Assembly (NCBI GenBank): GCA_019636095.1
Contig: JAHBYF010000009.1
Span: 86,106-150,105 of the forward strand
Direction: 5' to 3'
DNA length: 64,000 nucleotides
DNA from: Hyphomonadaceae bacterium
GTDB taxonomy: Bacteria; Pseudomonadota; Alphaproteobacteria; Caulobacterales; Aquidulcibacteraceae
In this document: positions 30,672-39,890 of the stretch, in pieces
Position numbering within the stretch: position 1 is the first letter of the stretch
Layout of the letters: each line of letters starts with the position of its first letter
Made by a program: the position numbers and the translations under genes
Notes under the pieces: generated by a model
Told to the model about the DNA's origin: nothing
What the model saw: the letters and a program-made list of their open reading frames with translations, nothing else
Databases searched by the model: none

Positions 30672-30880
30672 CTGACATGAATGAAAAGCCCGGCAATCGG
30701 TTTAGCGCAATTCAGCTCGCAGGTTCGTTGGCGGGCGCCATCATACTTGCGGCGGCGGCGGTGGCCGCAGTGAGCTGGCGCATCGGCCCTGATGGCCTGG
30801 ACTCCGATCCCCGGAATGAACGGTTGGAGGAGAGGGATGAAGATGAAGATGAAGATGAGGATCGCGACGAAAGAGGCTAA
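30668..30880 (+). CDS. Single-pass membrane protein with acidic tail
   Basis: 70 aa, GTG start overlapping the previous stop (an ATG at 30677 is possible). One hydrophobic helix (about 16-39) is followed by a charged C-terminus that ends in alternating Glu/Asp (ERDEDEDEDEDRDERG), encoded by a GATGAA-like run. Coupled translation with the membrane protein before it suggests a partner subunit. The acidic tail could bind cations. No family recognised. Confidence 0.6.
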   Translation: MTDMNEKPGNRFSAIQLAGSLAGAIILAAAAVAAVSWRIGPDGLDSDPRNERLEERDEDEDEDEDRDERG

Positions 30881-31099
30881 GGGGATCGCGGCGAACGACG
30901 CGAGCGCCGCGGGCACGACTAAAATACAGTGCCGATTGCCCGAAGCCATATGAAAGCTTCGCCGCACGAATCACCGCGCGTGCGCGGCCGCGTGGCCTGG
31001 CGTCGCGATCGCTCAGAGACCGCAATGCGGTCGTTTTCAGCCGAACCTACAGGGCCGCCGGCGTACCTAACCGTCCTCACTCGCGGCGCACGAGCACAG

Positions 31100-31275
31100 C
31101 GATTGCGCCGCCGCCTCAGGGACAGTCTGCGGCAAGCGCCGTCCGGCGCGTGTGCCCCTAATATAGAATTGGCGTCCACGCGGACTACATTCATGCCCGG
31201 CGGGCCGGCGCGAAGGGCCGCTTGATAGCCCCCGGGCCATCCGCCGACGATCAGCACATCAAATCTCTTGCTCAT
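31100..31275 (-). pseudogene. Dihydrolipoyl/mercuric-type reductase N-terminal remnant
   Basis: The minus strand reads MSKRFDVLIVGGWPGGYQAA, then LRAGPPGMNVVRVDANSILG, an FAD-binding N-terminus of dihydrolipoyl dehydrogenase-like enzymes (expected GGGPGGY; one Gly is Trp here). After the position of the GGTC redox motif the homology fades and no C-terminal part exists. Its ATG overlaps the lnt stop by 4 nt, so it was once coupled to that operon. The frame stays open to 30919 without meaningful content. Confidence 0.65.
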
Positions 31276-32870
31276 AGTTCTTCTCTCGGCGGGCGTGCGG
31301 GTGCGCGACGCGGCGGCCTGGGTAAAAATCGCAGGAGCGCGATGAGCAGAACAAGCGGCGCTGCCGCCAGCAATCCAAAACGCGAGTACGGCGTTTCGGC
31401 GAGCGCGGCGGGAATTGGCGCCTGCGCGAAACCGCCGCCGTGGTTTGAAGCCATGACGCGCCCATGCGCGTCGACAATGGCGGAAACTCCCCCTGATGCG
31501 GCTCTCGCCATCGGCAATCCGCTTTCGATAGCCCGGTAGCGCGCGATGGCGAAGTGCTGAGAAGGCCCCACCCCCGCCCCGAACCAAGCATCGTTCGTCA
31601 CCGAGATGATCCAGCCGGGGCGATCCTCGCCATCGGGCGTGAGGGCCGGAAAGATCGCCTCATAGCAAATGAGGATAGTCGCCGTTGGCGCGCCTGGAAG
31701 GACTATTGGGCGCGGAGGTGCCGAGCCTGGCTCGAAGCCTGTGCCGATCCGTTGCAGCGGGGCAATGTTGAAGCCACTGACCAGCCGCCAGAACGGGATG
31801 TATTCGCCGAACGGCACGAGCCGATGCTTGTCGTAGATGTCCGCGATTTCCGCGACGCCGTTAGCGCTATTGATGACGACGGCAGAATTGTAATGCACGA
31901 AGCCCTCACCGCGCGGCGCCCTGCGCGTCAGCCCAAGCACAAGCGCGCGCTCTCCCAGGGCGGCGGCGAGCGCATCAAGGAGAAGTGGGTTTTCGAGCGC
32001 GTAGGAATTCACCGATGGGATGGCGCCTTCGGGCCAGATGACAATGTCGGCCTCGCTCGCCAGGCCACTGGCTTCAAGATAACGCTGCAGTACGCGCCAT
32101 TCTTGATCAGGCCGTTCAGCCCATTTGTCAGCTTGGCTCATACCCGAATCGGCCACCCGCACGAGGGGCGGGTCCAGAGCATTGGGCGGTGGTTCGGCTA
32201 GGCGCCGCCAACCCCATCCCCATGACAGAGCAAGCACCAGCGCGCCGGCGAGAACGGGAGCGAGGCGCCGCAGCGGCTTTATCCCACTATTAAAGAGGAC
32301 AGCCGGCGAGGCCGCCAGCAGCAACGTGAGAGCCGACAGTCCATAGACGCCAACGAGAGACGCAAGCTGTGAAGTCGGTTCGCCGGCCGGCCAAACATAA
32401 CCGGGCAGCAGCCACGGAAATCCTGTGAAAGCATTTCCACGCAGCCATTCCGACAACGCGACAGCAGCCGCAAAGATCGGCACACGGCGCATGTCGCTTG
32501 TCCACAGCGTCATGGCCAGTGCAGAGCCCAAGCCCCAGAAGCACGCAAGCAGCGCGGCCAGCAGCAGGATGGCGCCGCCGCCGAAAAGCGGTCCCCATAC
32601 GCCAAAATCATAGAGAAACGCCGAAGAGATCCAATGAAGCCCGGTGGCGAAATGCCCAATGGCGAACCACCATCCGACGCCGAACGCCGACGCGATGCGC
32701 CTTGGACGAAGGGCCGCCCTATCGAGCAACCGAACGAGAATAACGATAGCGACTATATACAAGGGGACGATGTGGAATGGCGCATGCCCTAGAGTCGCGA
32801 TAGCGCCGGCTGACGCGGCAGCGGCGCGCTCAAGCCAAGCCTTATGATCGCTGTCGCGTGCGGCCTTCAC
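31272..32870 (-). CDS. lnt: Apolipoprotein N-acyltransferase
   Basis: 532 aa. N-terminal membrane helices are followed by a nitrilase-type domain: WPEGAIPSVNSY (catalytic Glu), YDKHRLVPFGEYIPF (catalytic Lys) and ILICYEAIFP (catalytic Cys), then NDAWFGAGVGPSQHF. It adds the third acyl chain to lipoproteins in the inner membrane. Being in a metal-resistance operon with lspA (39399-39890) is unusual and suggests a dedicated lipoprotein maturation set. It overlaps the upstream gene by 4 nt. Confidence 0.92.
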   Translation of the reverse strand: MKAARDSDHKAWLERAAAASAGAIATLGHAPFHIVPLYIVAIVILVRLLDRAALRPRRIASAFGVGWWFAIGHFATGLHWISSAFLYDFGVWGPLFGGGAILLLAALLACFWGLGSALAMTLWTSDMRRVPIFAAAVALSEWLRGNAFTGFPWLLPGYVWPAGEPTSQLASLVGVYGLSALTLLLAASPAVLFNSGIKPLRRLAPVLAGALVLALSWGWGWRRLAEPPPNALDPPLVRVADSGMSQADKWAERPDQEWRVLQRYLEASGLASEADIVIWPEGAIPSVNSYALENPLLLDALAAALGERALVLGLTRRAPRGEGFVHYNSAVVINSANGVAEIADIYDKHRLVPFGEYIPFWRLVSGFNIAPLQRIGTGFEPGSAPPRPIVLPGAPTATILICYEAIFPALTPDGEDRPGWIISVTNDAWFGAGVGPSQHFAIARYRAIESGLPMARAASGGVSAIVDAHGRVMASNHGGGFAQAPIPAALAETPYSRFGLLAAAPLVLLIALLRFLPRPPRRAPARPPREEL

Positions 32871-34243
32871 ACCGCCTCCCGAGCGAGCGGAATGATTTGG
32901 CGATATTTTCCCCCGGCCGATTGTTCAGGCGCTTCCTCGCCGCGCTCGACGTGCACGTGCGCAAGGCCATGCTGGCCAAGCACGTTGACGATTTGGGCGC
33001 GCACGGCGCGCCAAACGAAATCCGGGTTCTCTTCGGCAATCGTGAGAAGCCTTATACGCAATTCGGCTGGTCCAGTTTGCACGAGCTGAAACCGCTCCAC
33101 GCCAGGGGTCCGATCAACGATGGCGCCGAAGATGAGCGGCGGCAGCGCTACGCGCTCGCCGCGCTCGGTGGTGAGATTGAGCACGTCGGCGGATCGCCCT
33201 TTGACTTGGATGGCGGGCAAGGGATTTCCACAAGGACATGGATCAGGACGCATGACGACGCTGTCGCCAAGATCGTAACGGAGGATTGGCTGTAGGCGAT
33301 TGGCGAGATTGCTGACAAGAACTGTGTGCGAGTGAACGCCCGGCGCTACCGGCCGGTGATCAGCGTCGACAGGCTCCAAGACGACCCAATCGGCATTCAC
33401 ATGCAGCCAATGATGCCCGCAACTATAGCTCAGATACGGCACCTCGGTGGCCGCGTAGCTGTTGCCGACTTTGCACTTGAATGCTTCTGCGATCCGATCG
33501 TATTCGCGCCCGGGTAACCCTTCCGCCGAGAGTGCGAGCAGGGCCGGTTTGATGCGCAATCGGCCAGCCTGTTGCTCATCGGCGAGCAGCGCGGCGATAC
33601 TTGCGTAAGGAGCAACCAGAACGGGGCGGTGCTGATTGAGGCGCTCGACCAGTTCCGCCATCGGCATGTGCACGGAGAGGACTTGCACGGCCTTGGCCGC
33701 GCGCCCCTGTCGCAGACGCGCCGCGGCGACGGCGGAAGCGAAGTGGCCGCCGGTCGCCATCACCATAGCGGTGCGCCCGCCGCCGCGGACGATCTTGATG
33801 ACGTCGCCGAAGCCAAGCCAAGAACTCAGCATGCGATAGGCCACAGCCTGAGTGACCGCCATAGTGCGATCATCGAGGAGGAAAACGCCGCGTGTTCCGG
33901 TAGTGCCGGATGTTGTCGCCAACGTGTAGCGATCGAGAAATTTCTCCCCGATCGCATCTTCGCGCTCCGCGAAGGCGCGGGCTTTCTCGAATGTCGCATC
34001 GGGATCGGTCACCCAGTCATCGAACCGCGCCATCAGCGCTTTCTTGTTGGTGACCGGCAAACGAGGGGCGTCCTCGATTTCGTCCGGAAGATCTTTATAG
34101 AGCTCGCGATAATAGCGCGAATGCACACGTGCATGTGCGACCGCCTCGCGAAGACGCATGCGCTGGCGCGCGACGATGGCGCCGGCGCCTTGCTTCATCG
34201 CTTTGCGTGCGTCCAAGAGCAGCGACAATGTGTTCTCGCTCAC
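32867..34243 (-). CDS. PaaK-like adenylate-forming ligase
   Basis: 458 aa. The P-loop TSGTTGTRGVF near residue 110 and later LRYDLGDSVVMRPDPCPCG match phenylacetate-CoA ligase/coenzyme F390 synthetase-like proteins, which activate a carboxylate with ATP. The CxCG segment is usual in this family and may hold zinc. The substrate is unknown. It is coupled to lnt by a 4-nt overlap and lies 50 nt after the P-type ATPase gene. An acid-activating enzyme next to an acyltransferase hints at acyl supply, which is inference. Confidence 0.75.
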   Translation of the reverse strand: MSENTLSLLLDARKAMKQGAGAIVARQRMRLREAVAHARVHSRYYRELYKDLPDEIEDAPRLPVTNKKALMARFDDWVTDPDATFEKARAFAEREDAIGEKFLDRYTLATTSGTTGTRGVFLLDDRTMAVTQAVAYRMLSSWLGFGDVIKIVRGGGRTAMVMATGGHFASAVAAARLRQGRAAKAVQVLSVHMPMAELVERLNQHRPVLVAPYASIAALLADEQQAGRLRIKPALLALSAEGLPGREYDRIAEAFKCKVGNSYAATEVPYLSYSCGHHWLHVNADWVVLEPVDADHRPVAPGVHSHTVLVSNLANRLQPILRYDLGDSVVMRPDPCPCGNPLPAIQVKGRSADVLNLTTERGERVALPPLIFGAIVDRTPGVERFQLVQTGPAELRIRLLTIAEENPDFVWRAVRAQIVNVLGQHGLAHVHVERGEEAPEQSAGGKYRQIIPLAREAV

Positions 34244-34293
34244 GCCTCTTTCCCTGACTGTCGACGCAAGGTCCCGATCGCGGCTTTAACGGT

Positions 34294-36810
34294 TTAGGCT
34301 CGCTCGCGGTTGATGAGACGAAGCCCGTTTAACACGACAAGCAGAGAGGCGCCGAGGTCTGCGGCAATGGCGCCCCACAGCGACGCGGCGCCCAACACCG
34401 TCAGCACCGTAAATACGGCTTTGACCCCGATTGAGAAGGAAATGTTCTGGCGGATAACCTGAAGCGTCGCCCTTGAATGTCGGATGACCCACGGCAAACG
34501 CGAGAGGTCATCCTGCATAAGAGCGATGTCGGCAGTCTCAATGGCGGCGTCCGAACCGATCGCGCCCATGGCCACGCCCAGGTTCGCACGCGCCATCGCC
34601 GGGGCGTCATTGACGCCATCGCCGATCATCGCCACCGCGCCATAACGTGCGACCAACGCTTCCACCGCTGCCACCTTATGTTCGGGCAGCAGTTCGGCTT
34701 GCACTTCATCGACGCCGGTTTCGCGCGCGATGCGATCGGCAGTTGCTCTATTGTCGCCGGTGAGCATGACCACGCGCTCGATGCCGGCGGCGTGCAGGTC
34801 AGCGACGATCTTTCTTGCTTCAGGCCGCACGGCATCGGCGACCGCGATCAAGCCCCAGACGCTTTCCCCGTCGCCCATGGCGACGACGGTGCGCCCAGCG
34901 CCGGCGATGGCGTCCGCGCGAGCCAGCGCCTCGACGCGCTGCGACGACGTCGCGCGCTCTTCGAGGAAGCCGCGGGAGCCAAGCCAGGCTTCGCGATCGC
35001 CCACGCGGCCAATCACGCCTTTGCCGCGTATCGCCTGAACACCCTGGCCCGGCGCAAACCGCACGTTTTGCTCACCAGCTTTGGCCAAGATGGCTTTTGC
35101 GAGGGGGTGCTCGCTGCGCGCCTCCAACGCCGCGGCCAAGCTCAGCACTGATTCCAGACTGCGCCCCTCGAAGGCGGCGATCTCGACCACGTGCGGACGG
35201 CCTTCAGTCAGCGTCCCGGTCTTATCCAAGGCGATGGCGCGAAGCTTTGCCGGTGTTTCCAGGTGCACGCCGCCCTTCACGAGAACGCCCTGTTTGGCCG
35301 CGCCAGCCAGCGCGGCGACGACGCTCACGGGCGTCGAGATCACGAGCGCACATGGGCAGGCGATGACGAGCAGCACGAGGGCGCGATAGAACCAGTCGTC
35401 CCAGGCGCCATTGAAGAGCAGCGGCGGAATGAGCAGCACGAGGGCCGCGAGCCCCATCACGATCGGGGTGTAGATGCGTGCAAAGCTTTCCACCCATTGT
35501 TCAGTGGGCGCACGCCGGCTGTGAGCCGATCCGACCATGCGAATGATGCGCGCGAGGGTGGTGTCGCCCGCCGCCTTCGTCGTCTCGACTTCGAGCGCGC
35601 CCTCGCCATTGATTGTGCCCGCATAGACAACAGCGCCGGGCGCCACCTGAACCGGGACGCTTTCGCCGGTGATGGGCGCTTGGTTCACTTCGCTTTCCCC
35701 GGCGATCACGCGCCCGTCGAGCGGCATGCGCTCGCCGGGGCGCACAATAACGTGGGCGCCAATGCGCACCTCGCCTGCCGCAACTTCGCGCTCGCCGCCG
35801 CTGGTGTCCTTCACCGTGGCGGTATTAGGCGCAAGCTCCATCAGGGCTGACACGGCGCGCCGGGCGCGTCCAAGGCTCCACGCCTCTAGCGCCAAGGCCA
35901 ACGCGAACAGAAACGACACCGTCGCAGCTTCAAACCATTGGCCGATAGCGACCGCGCCCGCAACGGCCACGACCATTAAGAGGTTCATATCGGGCCGAAG
36001 GCGGCGTGCGGCGAGCAGCGCCTTGGGCGCCACGTAGCGCGCGCCGCAGAGAATGGCGCCGGCGTAAGCGATGATGGCGGGGAATGGCGGCGGCGCCGAC
36101 GCGCCTGGCGTCTCGCTCAATGCTGCGCCGAGATCGCCCGCGACAGCGGCGTGAATGACAAGACCCGCCACCGTCAGGACGCCGCTTGCCGCGGTCAGCC
36201 GCGACTGCGTCTTGCGACGAAGCGCTTCGGCAGCTGCGCCATCGCCTAGCGCCCCCTCGCTCCACACTTCGGCGCTCATCCCGGTGCTGGCGACCGCACG
36301 CTCAATGCGCGCAACAAGGTCCGCGTCCGCACGCCCAGCAACTGACATGCGCCCGTTGATGAGATCGAAGGAAAGTCTTTCTTCAGGGACGACGCTTGCG
36401 AGTTCGCGCTTCAGCGTGGCGACCTCGTCGCCGCAATCCATGCCATGAATTTTGAGGACTAGTGTTCCTGGTGCGCTAGCCGACACGGGCGAGGTCAGCG
36501 CCTCGTCGCCAACGCAGCTATTGCACGCGACCGCTTCCTCCCGAGGCCACAAAGCTGCGCTCATGCCGGTGGTCGCCACCGCAGCCTCGATGGCATCGTC
36601 GGACGCGCTCACATCAGGTGCGACCTCCATCCATCCGGCTTTAGTGTCGAACGATAGCTTGTGGTCGCCCCCGGCAAGCGGCTCCACCGCCGCCTTGAGC
36701 GCGCGCACTTCATTTTGACAGTCGAGGCCCGTGACCTTGAAACGCCGGCCGGCGCCGACATCGTCCCCGGTTAAATTTGTTACCGACATGGGTTGGCGCG
36801 TCCTTGCCAT
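34294..36810 (-). CDS. Zn/Cd/Pb-translocating P1B-type ATPase
   Basis: 838 aa. Two N-terminal HMA-like domains have degenerate motifs (GLDCQNEV and GMDCGDEV, Cys followed by acidic residues, as in ZntA/CadA/PbrA). Then come the transmembrane CPC motif in ACPCALVISTPVS, the phosphorylation site DKTGTLTEGRP, and hinge MIGDGVNDAPA. This combination points to divalent soft metals (Zn, Cd, Pb), not copper. It pumps metal from cytosol to periplasm. An extra Cys pair (ACNSC) joins the two HMA domains. Starts at 36810 (AGGA upstream) and 36789 are both possible. Confidence 0.93.
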   Translation of the reverse strand: MARTRQPMSVTNLTGDDVGAGRRFKVTGLDCQNEVRALKAAVEPLAGGDHKLSFDTKAGWMEVAPDVSASDDAIEAAVATTGMSAALWPREEAVACNSCVGDEALTSPVSASAPGTLVLKIHGMDCGDEVATLKRELASVVPEERLSFDLINGRMSVAGRADADLVARIERAVASTGMSAEVWSEGALGDGAAAEALRRKTQSRLTAASGVLTVAGLVIHAAVAGDLGAALSETPGASAPPPFPAIIAYAGAILCGARYVAPKALLAARRLRPDMNLLMVVAVAGAVAIGQWFEAATVSFLFALALALEAWSLGRARRAVSALMELAPNTATVKDTSGGEREVAAGEVRIGAHVIVRPGERMPLDGRVIAGESEVNQAPITGESVPVQVAPGAVVYAGTINGEGALEVETTKAAGDTTLARIIRMVGSAHSRRAPTEQWVESFARIYTPIVMGLAALVLLIPPLLFNGAWDDWFYRALVLLVIACPCALVISTPVSVVAALAGAAKQGVLVKGGVHLETPAKLRAIALDKTGTLTEGRPHVVEIAAFEGRSLESVLSLAAALEARSEHPLAKAILAKAGEQNVRFAPGQGVQAIRGKGVIGRVGDREAWLGSRGFLEERATSSQRVEALARADAIAGAGRTVVAMGDGESVWGLIAVADAVRPEARKIVADLHAAGIERVVMLTGDNRATADRIARETGVDEVQAELLPEHKVAAVEALVARYGAVAMIGDGVNDAPAMARANLGVAMGAIGSDAAIETADIALMQDDLSRLPWVIRHSRATLQVIRQNISFSIGVKAVFTVLTVLGAASLWGAIAADLGASLLVVLNGLRLINRERA

Positions 36811-36855
36811 TCGTTGGTCCTACATGCTCAAGCCACTCGAGGATCAAGGGTCCCG

Positions 36856-37413
36856 CTAGCGCCCCAGTGCTACGAGCCACAGCGCTAGTGCGTAGCTGAC
36901 AATGATGGGCGCGGCCGTTAGCGCCATGCCGAAGGCCCTGCCGGACGCGCCCTTTGCGTATCCTGCAACGAAGGCGACGCGGCCTAGCAGGAATAGTCCG
37001 ATCAGAACCGGCGTGAGCACCAGTTCTGAACCTCGCAACAACGACGCAAGGATGAGCGTTGCTGCAAAGAACAGCATCGTCTGCTCCAGAGAGTTCTGCA
37101 GCACTGCGGCGCGGATGGCGATGGCGGGGCTCGGAGCGCTAAACGCAGAACCCCGGATATCGGCGGGCGAATGAAAGCGTCCATTGCTGACGGCGCCGAC
37201 GCATCCTGCGAGCCAAAGGAAGAGCACGATATCGGCTTTGAGAACGAACGTCATCCGCTCCCCGAAATCCATGTCCTCGTGCAAGCCAAACGCATCGCGC
37301 GGGACCCAATAATTAGCCGCCGCCAAAACCGCGCCGGTCAATGCGAGCGCGAGCATCGAGCCCCTGACGATGCCCGATTGGTCGGAACTGAACTTGCCTG
37401 GCCGTTCACTCAT
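36856..37413 (-). CDS. MAPEG-family membrane protein
   Basis: 185 aa with four helices. The conserved RAAVLQNSLEQTMLFFAATL segment (Asn and Glu of the MAPEG signature) and GRVAFVAGYAKGASGRAFGM support a MAPEG assignment. These proteins are related to membrane glutathione transferases and eicosanoid enzymes; bacterial substrates are mostly unknown. It lies 45 nt upstream of the P-type ATPase and 47 nt after the CDF gene in a single minus-strand operon. Confidence 0.78.
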   Translation of the reverse strand: MSERPGKFSSDQSGIVRGSMLALALTGAVLAAANYWVPRDAFGLHEDMDFGERMTFVLKADIVLFLWLAGCVGAVSNGRFHSPADIRGSAFSAPSPAIAIRAAVLQNSLEQTMLFFAATLILASLLRGSELVLTPVLIGLFLLGRVAFVAGYAKGASGRAFGMALTAAPIIVSYALALWLVALGR

Positions 37414-37460
37414 AGCTCATCCAAAACTTGGGCGAGGCGCCCACAGCGTTCCGAACTGCC

Positions 37461-38060
37461 TCAGCCTTCATCATTCGTCCGGCGCGCATCGCCGATGATG
37501 CCGACGCCGCCTTTGATCGCGACGAGCGCCACCAACAGCCCCACGACGAGGTCAGGCCACCGCAGCCCTGTCCAAAACACCAATGCGCCAGCGACCAGCA
37601 CGCCGCCGTTGGAGATGAAATCGTTGAAGCTGAAGGTCTCGGCGGCGCGCAAATGCACCTCCTTCTTTTTCAAGCGGCCGAGCAACCATACGCACAAGAG
37701 ATTGATGGCGCCCGCAAACATGGCGACGACCATCATCGTCGCGCCGATCGGCTCCGATCCGGTAAGGAAGCGACGGACCGTGTCGGCGACGACGCCAAAA
37801 CCGAATAGAATCAGTAGCACGCCGGAAGCGCCTGCGGCGCCTCGCTTCCAATTGAGGGAGCGGCCTACGGCGAACAGACTTAACGCATAGACCGCTGCGT
37901 CGGACGCGTTGTCGAGAGCGTTGGCGATCAAGGCGCTGGAGTCGGACCAAACGCCCGCGCCGCCCATCACAGCGACAAGCAGCAGGTTGAGGCCAAGCAC
38001 GATCCACAAGGTTTGCCGCTGCTCTGCCGTCACAGCCTCGTAGCTGTCATCATCGCTCAT
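37461..38060 (-). CDS. CDF-like cation transporter (copy B)
   Basis: About 199 aa, six-helix CDF core: GGAGVWSDSSALIANALDNASDA gives the helix-2 acidic pair, and AAETFSFNDFISNGGVL the helix-5 site. There is no cytosolic C-terminal domain, as in copy A at 22890. Start 38060 overlaps the methyltransferase stop by 11 nt; the frame is open farther upstream but without homology. Likely exports divalent cations such as Zn or Cd. Confidence 0.82.
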   Translation of the reverse strand: MSDDDSYEAVTAEQRQTLWIVLGLNLLLVAVMGGAGVWSDSSALIANALDNASDAAVYALSLFAVGRSLNWKRGAAGASGVLLILFGFGVVADTVRRFLTGSEPIGATMMVVAMFAGAINLLCVWLLGRLKKKEVHLRAAETFSFNDFISNGGVLVAGALVFWTGLRWPDLVVGLLVALVAIKGGVGIIGDARRTNDEG

Positions 38061-38715
38061 CGAGTGACCCTTCTGCGTAGGCAGCGGCGCGGCGATCAGT
38101 GAGTGCCGTGGCGGCCGGCAAGTCCGGCTTATTTGCAACGGACCATGCGAATTGATGCCAAAGCTGCCGGCTTCCCACCATTTCAAATCCGGTTTCGATC
38201 AGCGCTTGGCGGAAGCCCTCATGGGTGAAGCGATCTTCTAGCGGATGAACCAGAACGCGGCGCCATAAAGGATCGAGTATGAACTTTTCCAGCACTTCTT
38301 CGGCGTAGAGCCGCCCGCCAGGCTTCAACACACGATGAATTTCGCTCAGCGCATTCCTCCAATCGGGGACGTGATGGATGATGCCGAAGTCGAACACAGC
38401 GTCGTACGCGCCATCCTCGGCGTCAATGTGCTCGACGTCGCCGACACTGACCCGCACGCGATCGCCATAGCGGCGCAGGCGCCGGCGCGCGAGAGCCACC
38501 ATTTCGGGGTCGAGGTCAAAGGCATCGACGCGCTCGGCGCCGCTTCGGGCAAGAATGAGTTCTGTCCCAACGCCGCGACCGCAGCCAACTTCCAGTACCC
38601 GCCCGCCACGAAGGTCCCCGCCCAGCTCGAGCAATAGCGGCATCTCGAAATGCCGCTGCAGCGCGGCGCGGACGGGATTGTTCATCATCGCTTTCTCAAC
38701 CGCATTCATCAGCAT
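38050..38715 (-). CDS. Class I SAM-dependent methyltransferase (distinct family)
   Basis: 221 aa. Motif LEVGCGRGVGTELILARSGA near 40 with DLDPEMVALA after it, then FDFGIIHHVPDWRNALSEIH and LKPGGRLYAEEV, resemble UbiE/Methyltransf_11 proteins. It is not a member of the trio represented by its upstream neighbour. Start 38715 is chosen for the strong GGAGG 8 nt upstream. The substrate is unknown; it sits between another methyltransferase and a CDF transporter. Confidence 0.83.
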   Translation of the reverse strand: MLMNAVEKAMMNNPVRAALQRHFEMPLLLELGGDLRGGRVLEVGCGRGVGTELILARSGAERVDAFDLDPEMVALARRRLRRYGDRVRVSVGDVEHIDAEDGAYDAVFDFGIIHHVPDWRNALSEIHRVLKPGGRLYAEEVLEKFILDPLWRRVLVHPLEDRFTHEGFRQALIETGFEMVGSRQLWHQFAWSVANKPDLPAATALTDRRAAAYAEGSLDER

Positions 38716-38749
38716 AAGACGATCCTCCATGGTGGTGAGAACGTGCGGC

Positions 38750-39409
38750 TCAAGCCCCTGCGCGACGAGCGCGATAGAGCGAGATCGACCCGGTGACGGT
38801 TGCAATGACCTCCGTTTCCTCCACCGACGCGAAACCCACCTCGCGCATCAGCTCCGGTAGAACCCCGCGCGCATTCGGCTCGGTATTGTCGAAGCCGTCG
38901 AGCTTTTGGATCTGCCGGAACGCGGCGCGCATCAGCGGCGTGCGCTGAAGTCCGTAATCGGCGATGTGCAGCGTCCCGCCAGGGCGCAGGGCGCGCCCGA
39001 TCGCAACAAGACCGGCGCGCTTTTCCTCCAAAGGCACTTGGTGGAACACGAGGCTTGAGACGACCTTGGTGAAGCTGGCGGCCTGCGCTCCGGCGTCGCG
39101 CGCGAACCCTTGTCGGAAGGTCACCTCCGCTTTCTCTTTTTTGGCCTTGGTGCGCGCCCTTGCGAGCACGTCCGCGTCGGGATCAAGGCCGACGACCTGC
39201 GCGCCAGGCTGAGCCAGTTTCAGCATCACAGCGAAGGTGCCGGTCCCGCATCCCACATCCAGGATGCGATCACCCGTTTGAGGCGAGGTCTGGCGCAGCA
39301 GCGCCGAGCGCCAACGCCGCTCGCGCGTCAAGAGCGCGATGGCCAAATCATAAAACGGCGTCCACTCGGGACGTCCCGCCGCAGGTGTAAAGGTTGCATC
39401 ATCGCTCAT
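38750..39409 (-). CDS. Class I SAM-dependent methyltransferase (metal-island paralogue 3)
   Basis: 219 aa. ILDVGCGTGTFAVMLKLAQP near 50, GLDPDADVLARARTKA, SSLVFHQVPLEEKRAGL and HIADYGLQRTPLMRAAFRQI make it the close paralogue of 22207-22890 and cousin of 24-683. Start overlaps the lspA stop by 11 nt. Its retention in two separately organised islands argues for a real, conserved function in metal resistance. Confidence 0.88.
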   Translation of the reverse strand: MSDDATFTPAAGRPEWTPFYDLAIALLTRERRWRSALLRQTSPQTGDRILDVGCGTGTFAVMLKLAQPGAQVVGLDPDADVLARARTKAKKEKAEVTFRQGFARDAGAQAASFTKVVSSLVFHQVPLEEKRAGLVAIGRALRPGGTLHIADYGLQRTPLMRAAFRQIQKLDGFDNTEPNARGVLPELMREVGFASVEETEVIATVTGSISLYRARRAGA

Positions 39410-39890
39410 TGGGTGGGGTGCTCTCTTTGCGAGCGCGCAGCATGTCCAAGACGAGCAGCACCGCGCCGCATGTAATCGCGGCGTCGGCCAGATTGAACGC
39501 CGGCCAATGCTGTTCCGACACGTGCAAATCCAAAAAATCGGTGACTTCGCCGCGGGACAGCCGATCGAGGAAGTTGCCGAGCGCGCCGCCTAACACGAAT
39601 GCCAGTCCTAGTCGGGTGAGTGGTCGCGGCTCGCGCCAAAGCCAGACAGCGAACATGAGGCTGATCGCGGCGGTGACGAGCAAGACAACGAGGCCGCCGG
39701 CGTCATTCAGCAGGCCGAACGCGACGCCGCGATTATAGCCCAGCGTCAAATTGAAGAACGGCAAGACCTCGATCGGCTCGCCGTAGCGCAGTTCGGCCCG
39801 CGCCCAAGCCTTAGTGGCGAGATCAAGCGCGACTAGCGCAGGGATGATCCAGAGATGGGCGATCCGTCCCGATGTCACCGGCCCGTTCAT
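39399..39890 (-). CDS. lspA: Signal peptidase II (lipoprotein signal peptidase)
   Basis: 163 aa, four membrane helices, normal length. Catalytic Asp residues are seen in LGNFLDRLSRGEVTDFLD and FNLADAAI, and the GYNRGVAFGLL block is present. It cleaves prolipoproteins. In lead-resistance loci a signal peptidase II (PbrC) accompanies the PbrA ATPase and a MerR regulator, the same set seen here, so Pb/Cd/Zn specificity is a reasonable inference. It overlaps the ICMT gene by 4 nt. Confidence 0.92.
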   Translation of the reverse strand: MNGPVTSGRIAHLWIIPALVALDLATKAWARAELRYGEPIEVLPFFNLTLGYNRGVAFGLLNDAGGLVVLLVTAAISLMFAVWLWREPRPLTRLGLAFVLGGALGNFLDRLSRGEVTDFLDLHVSEQHWPAFNLADAAITCGAVLLVLDMLRARKESTPPNER

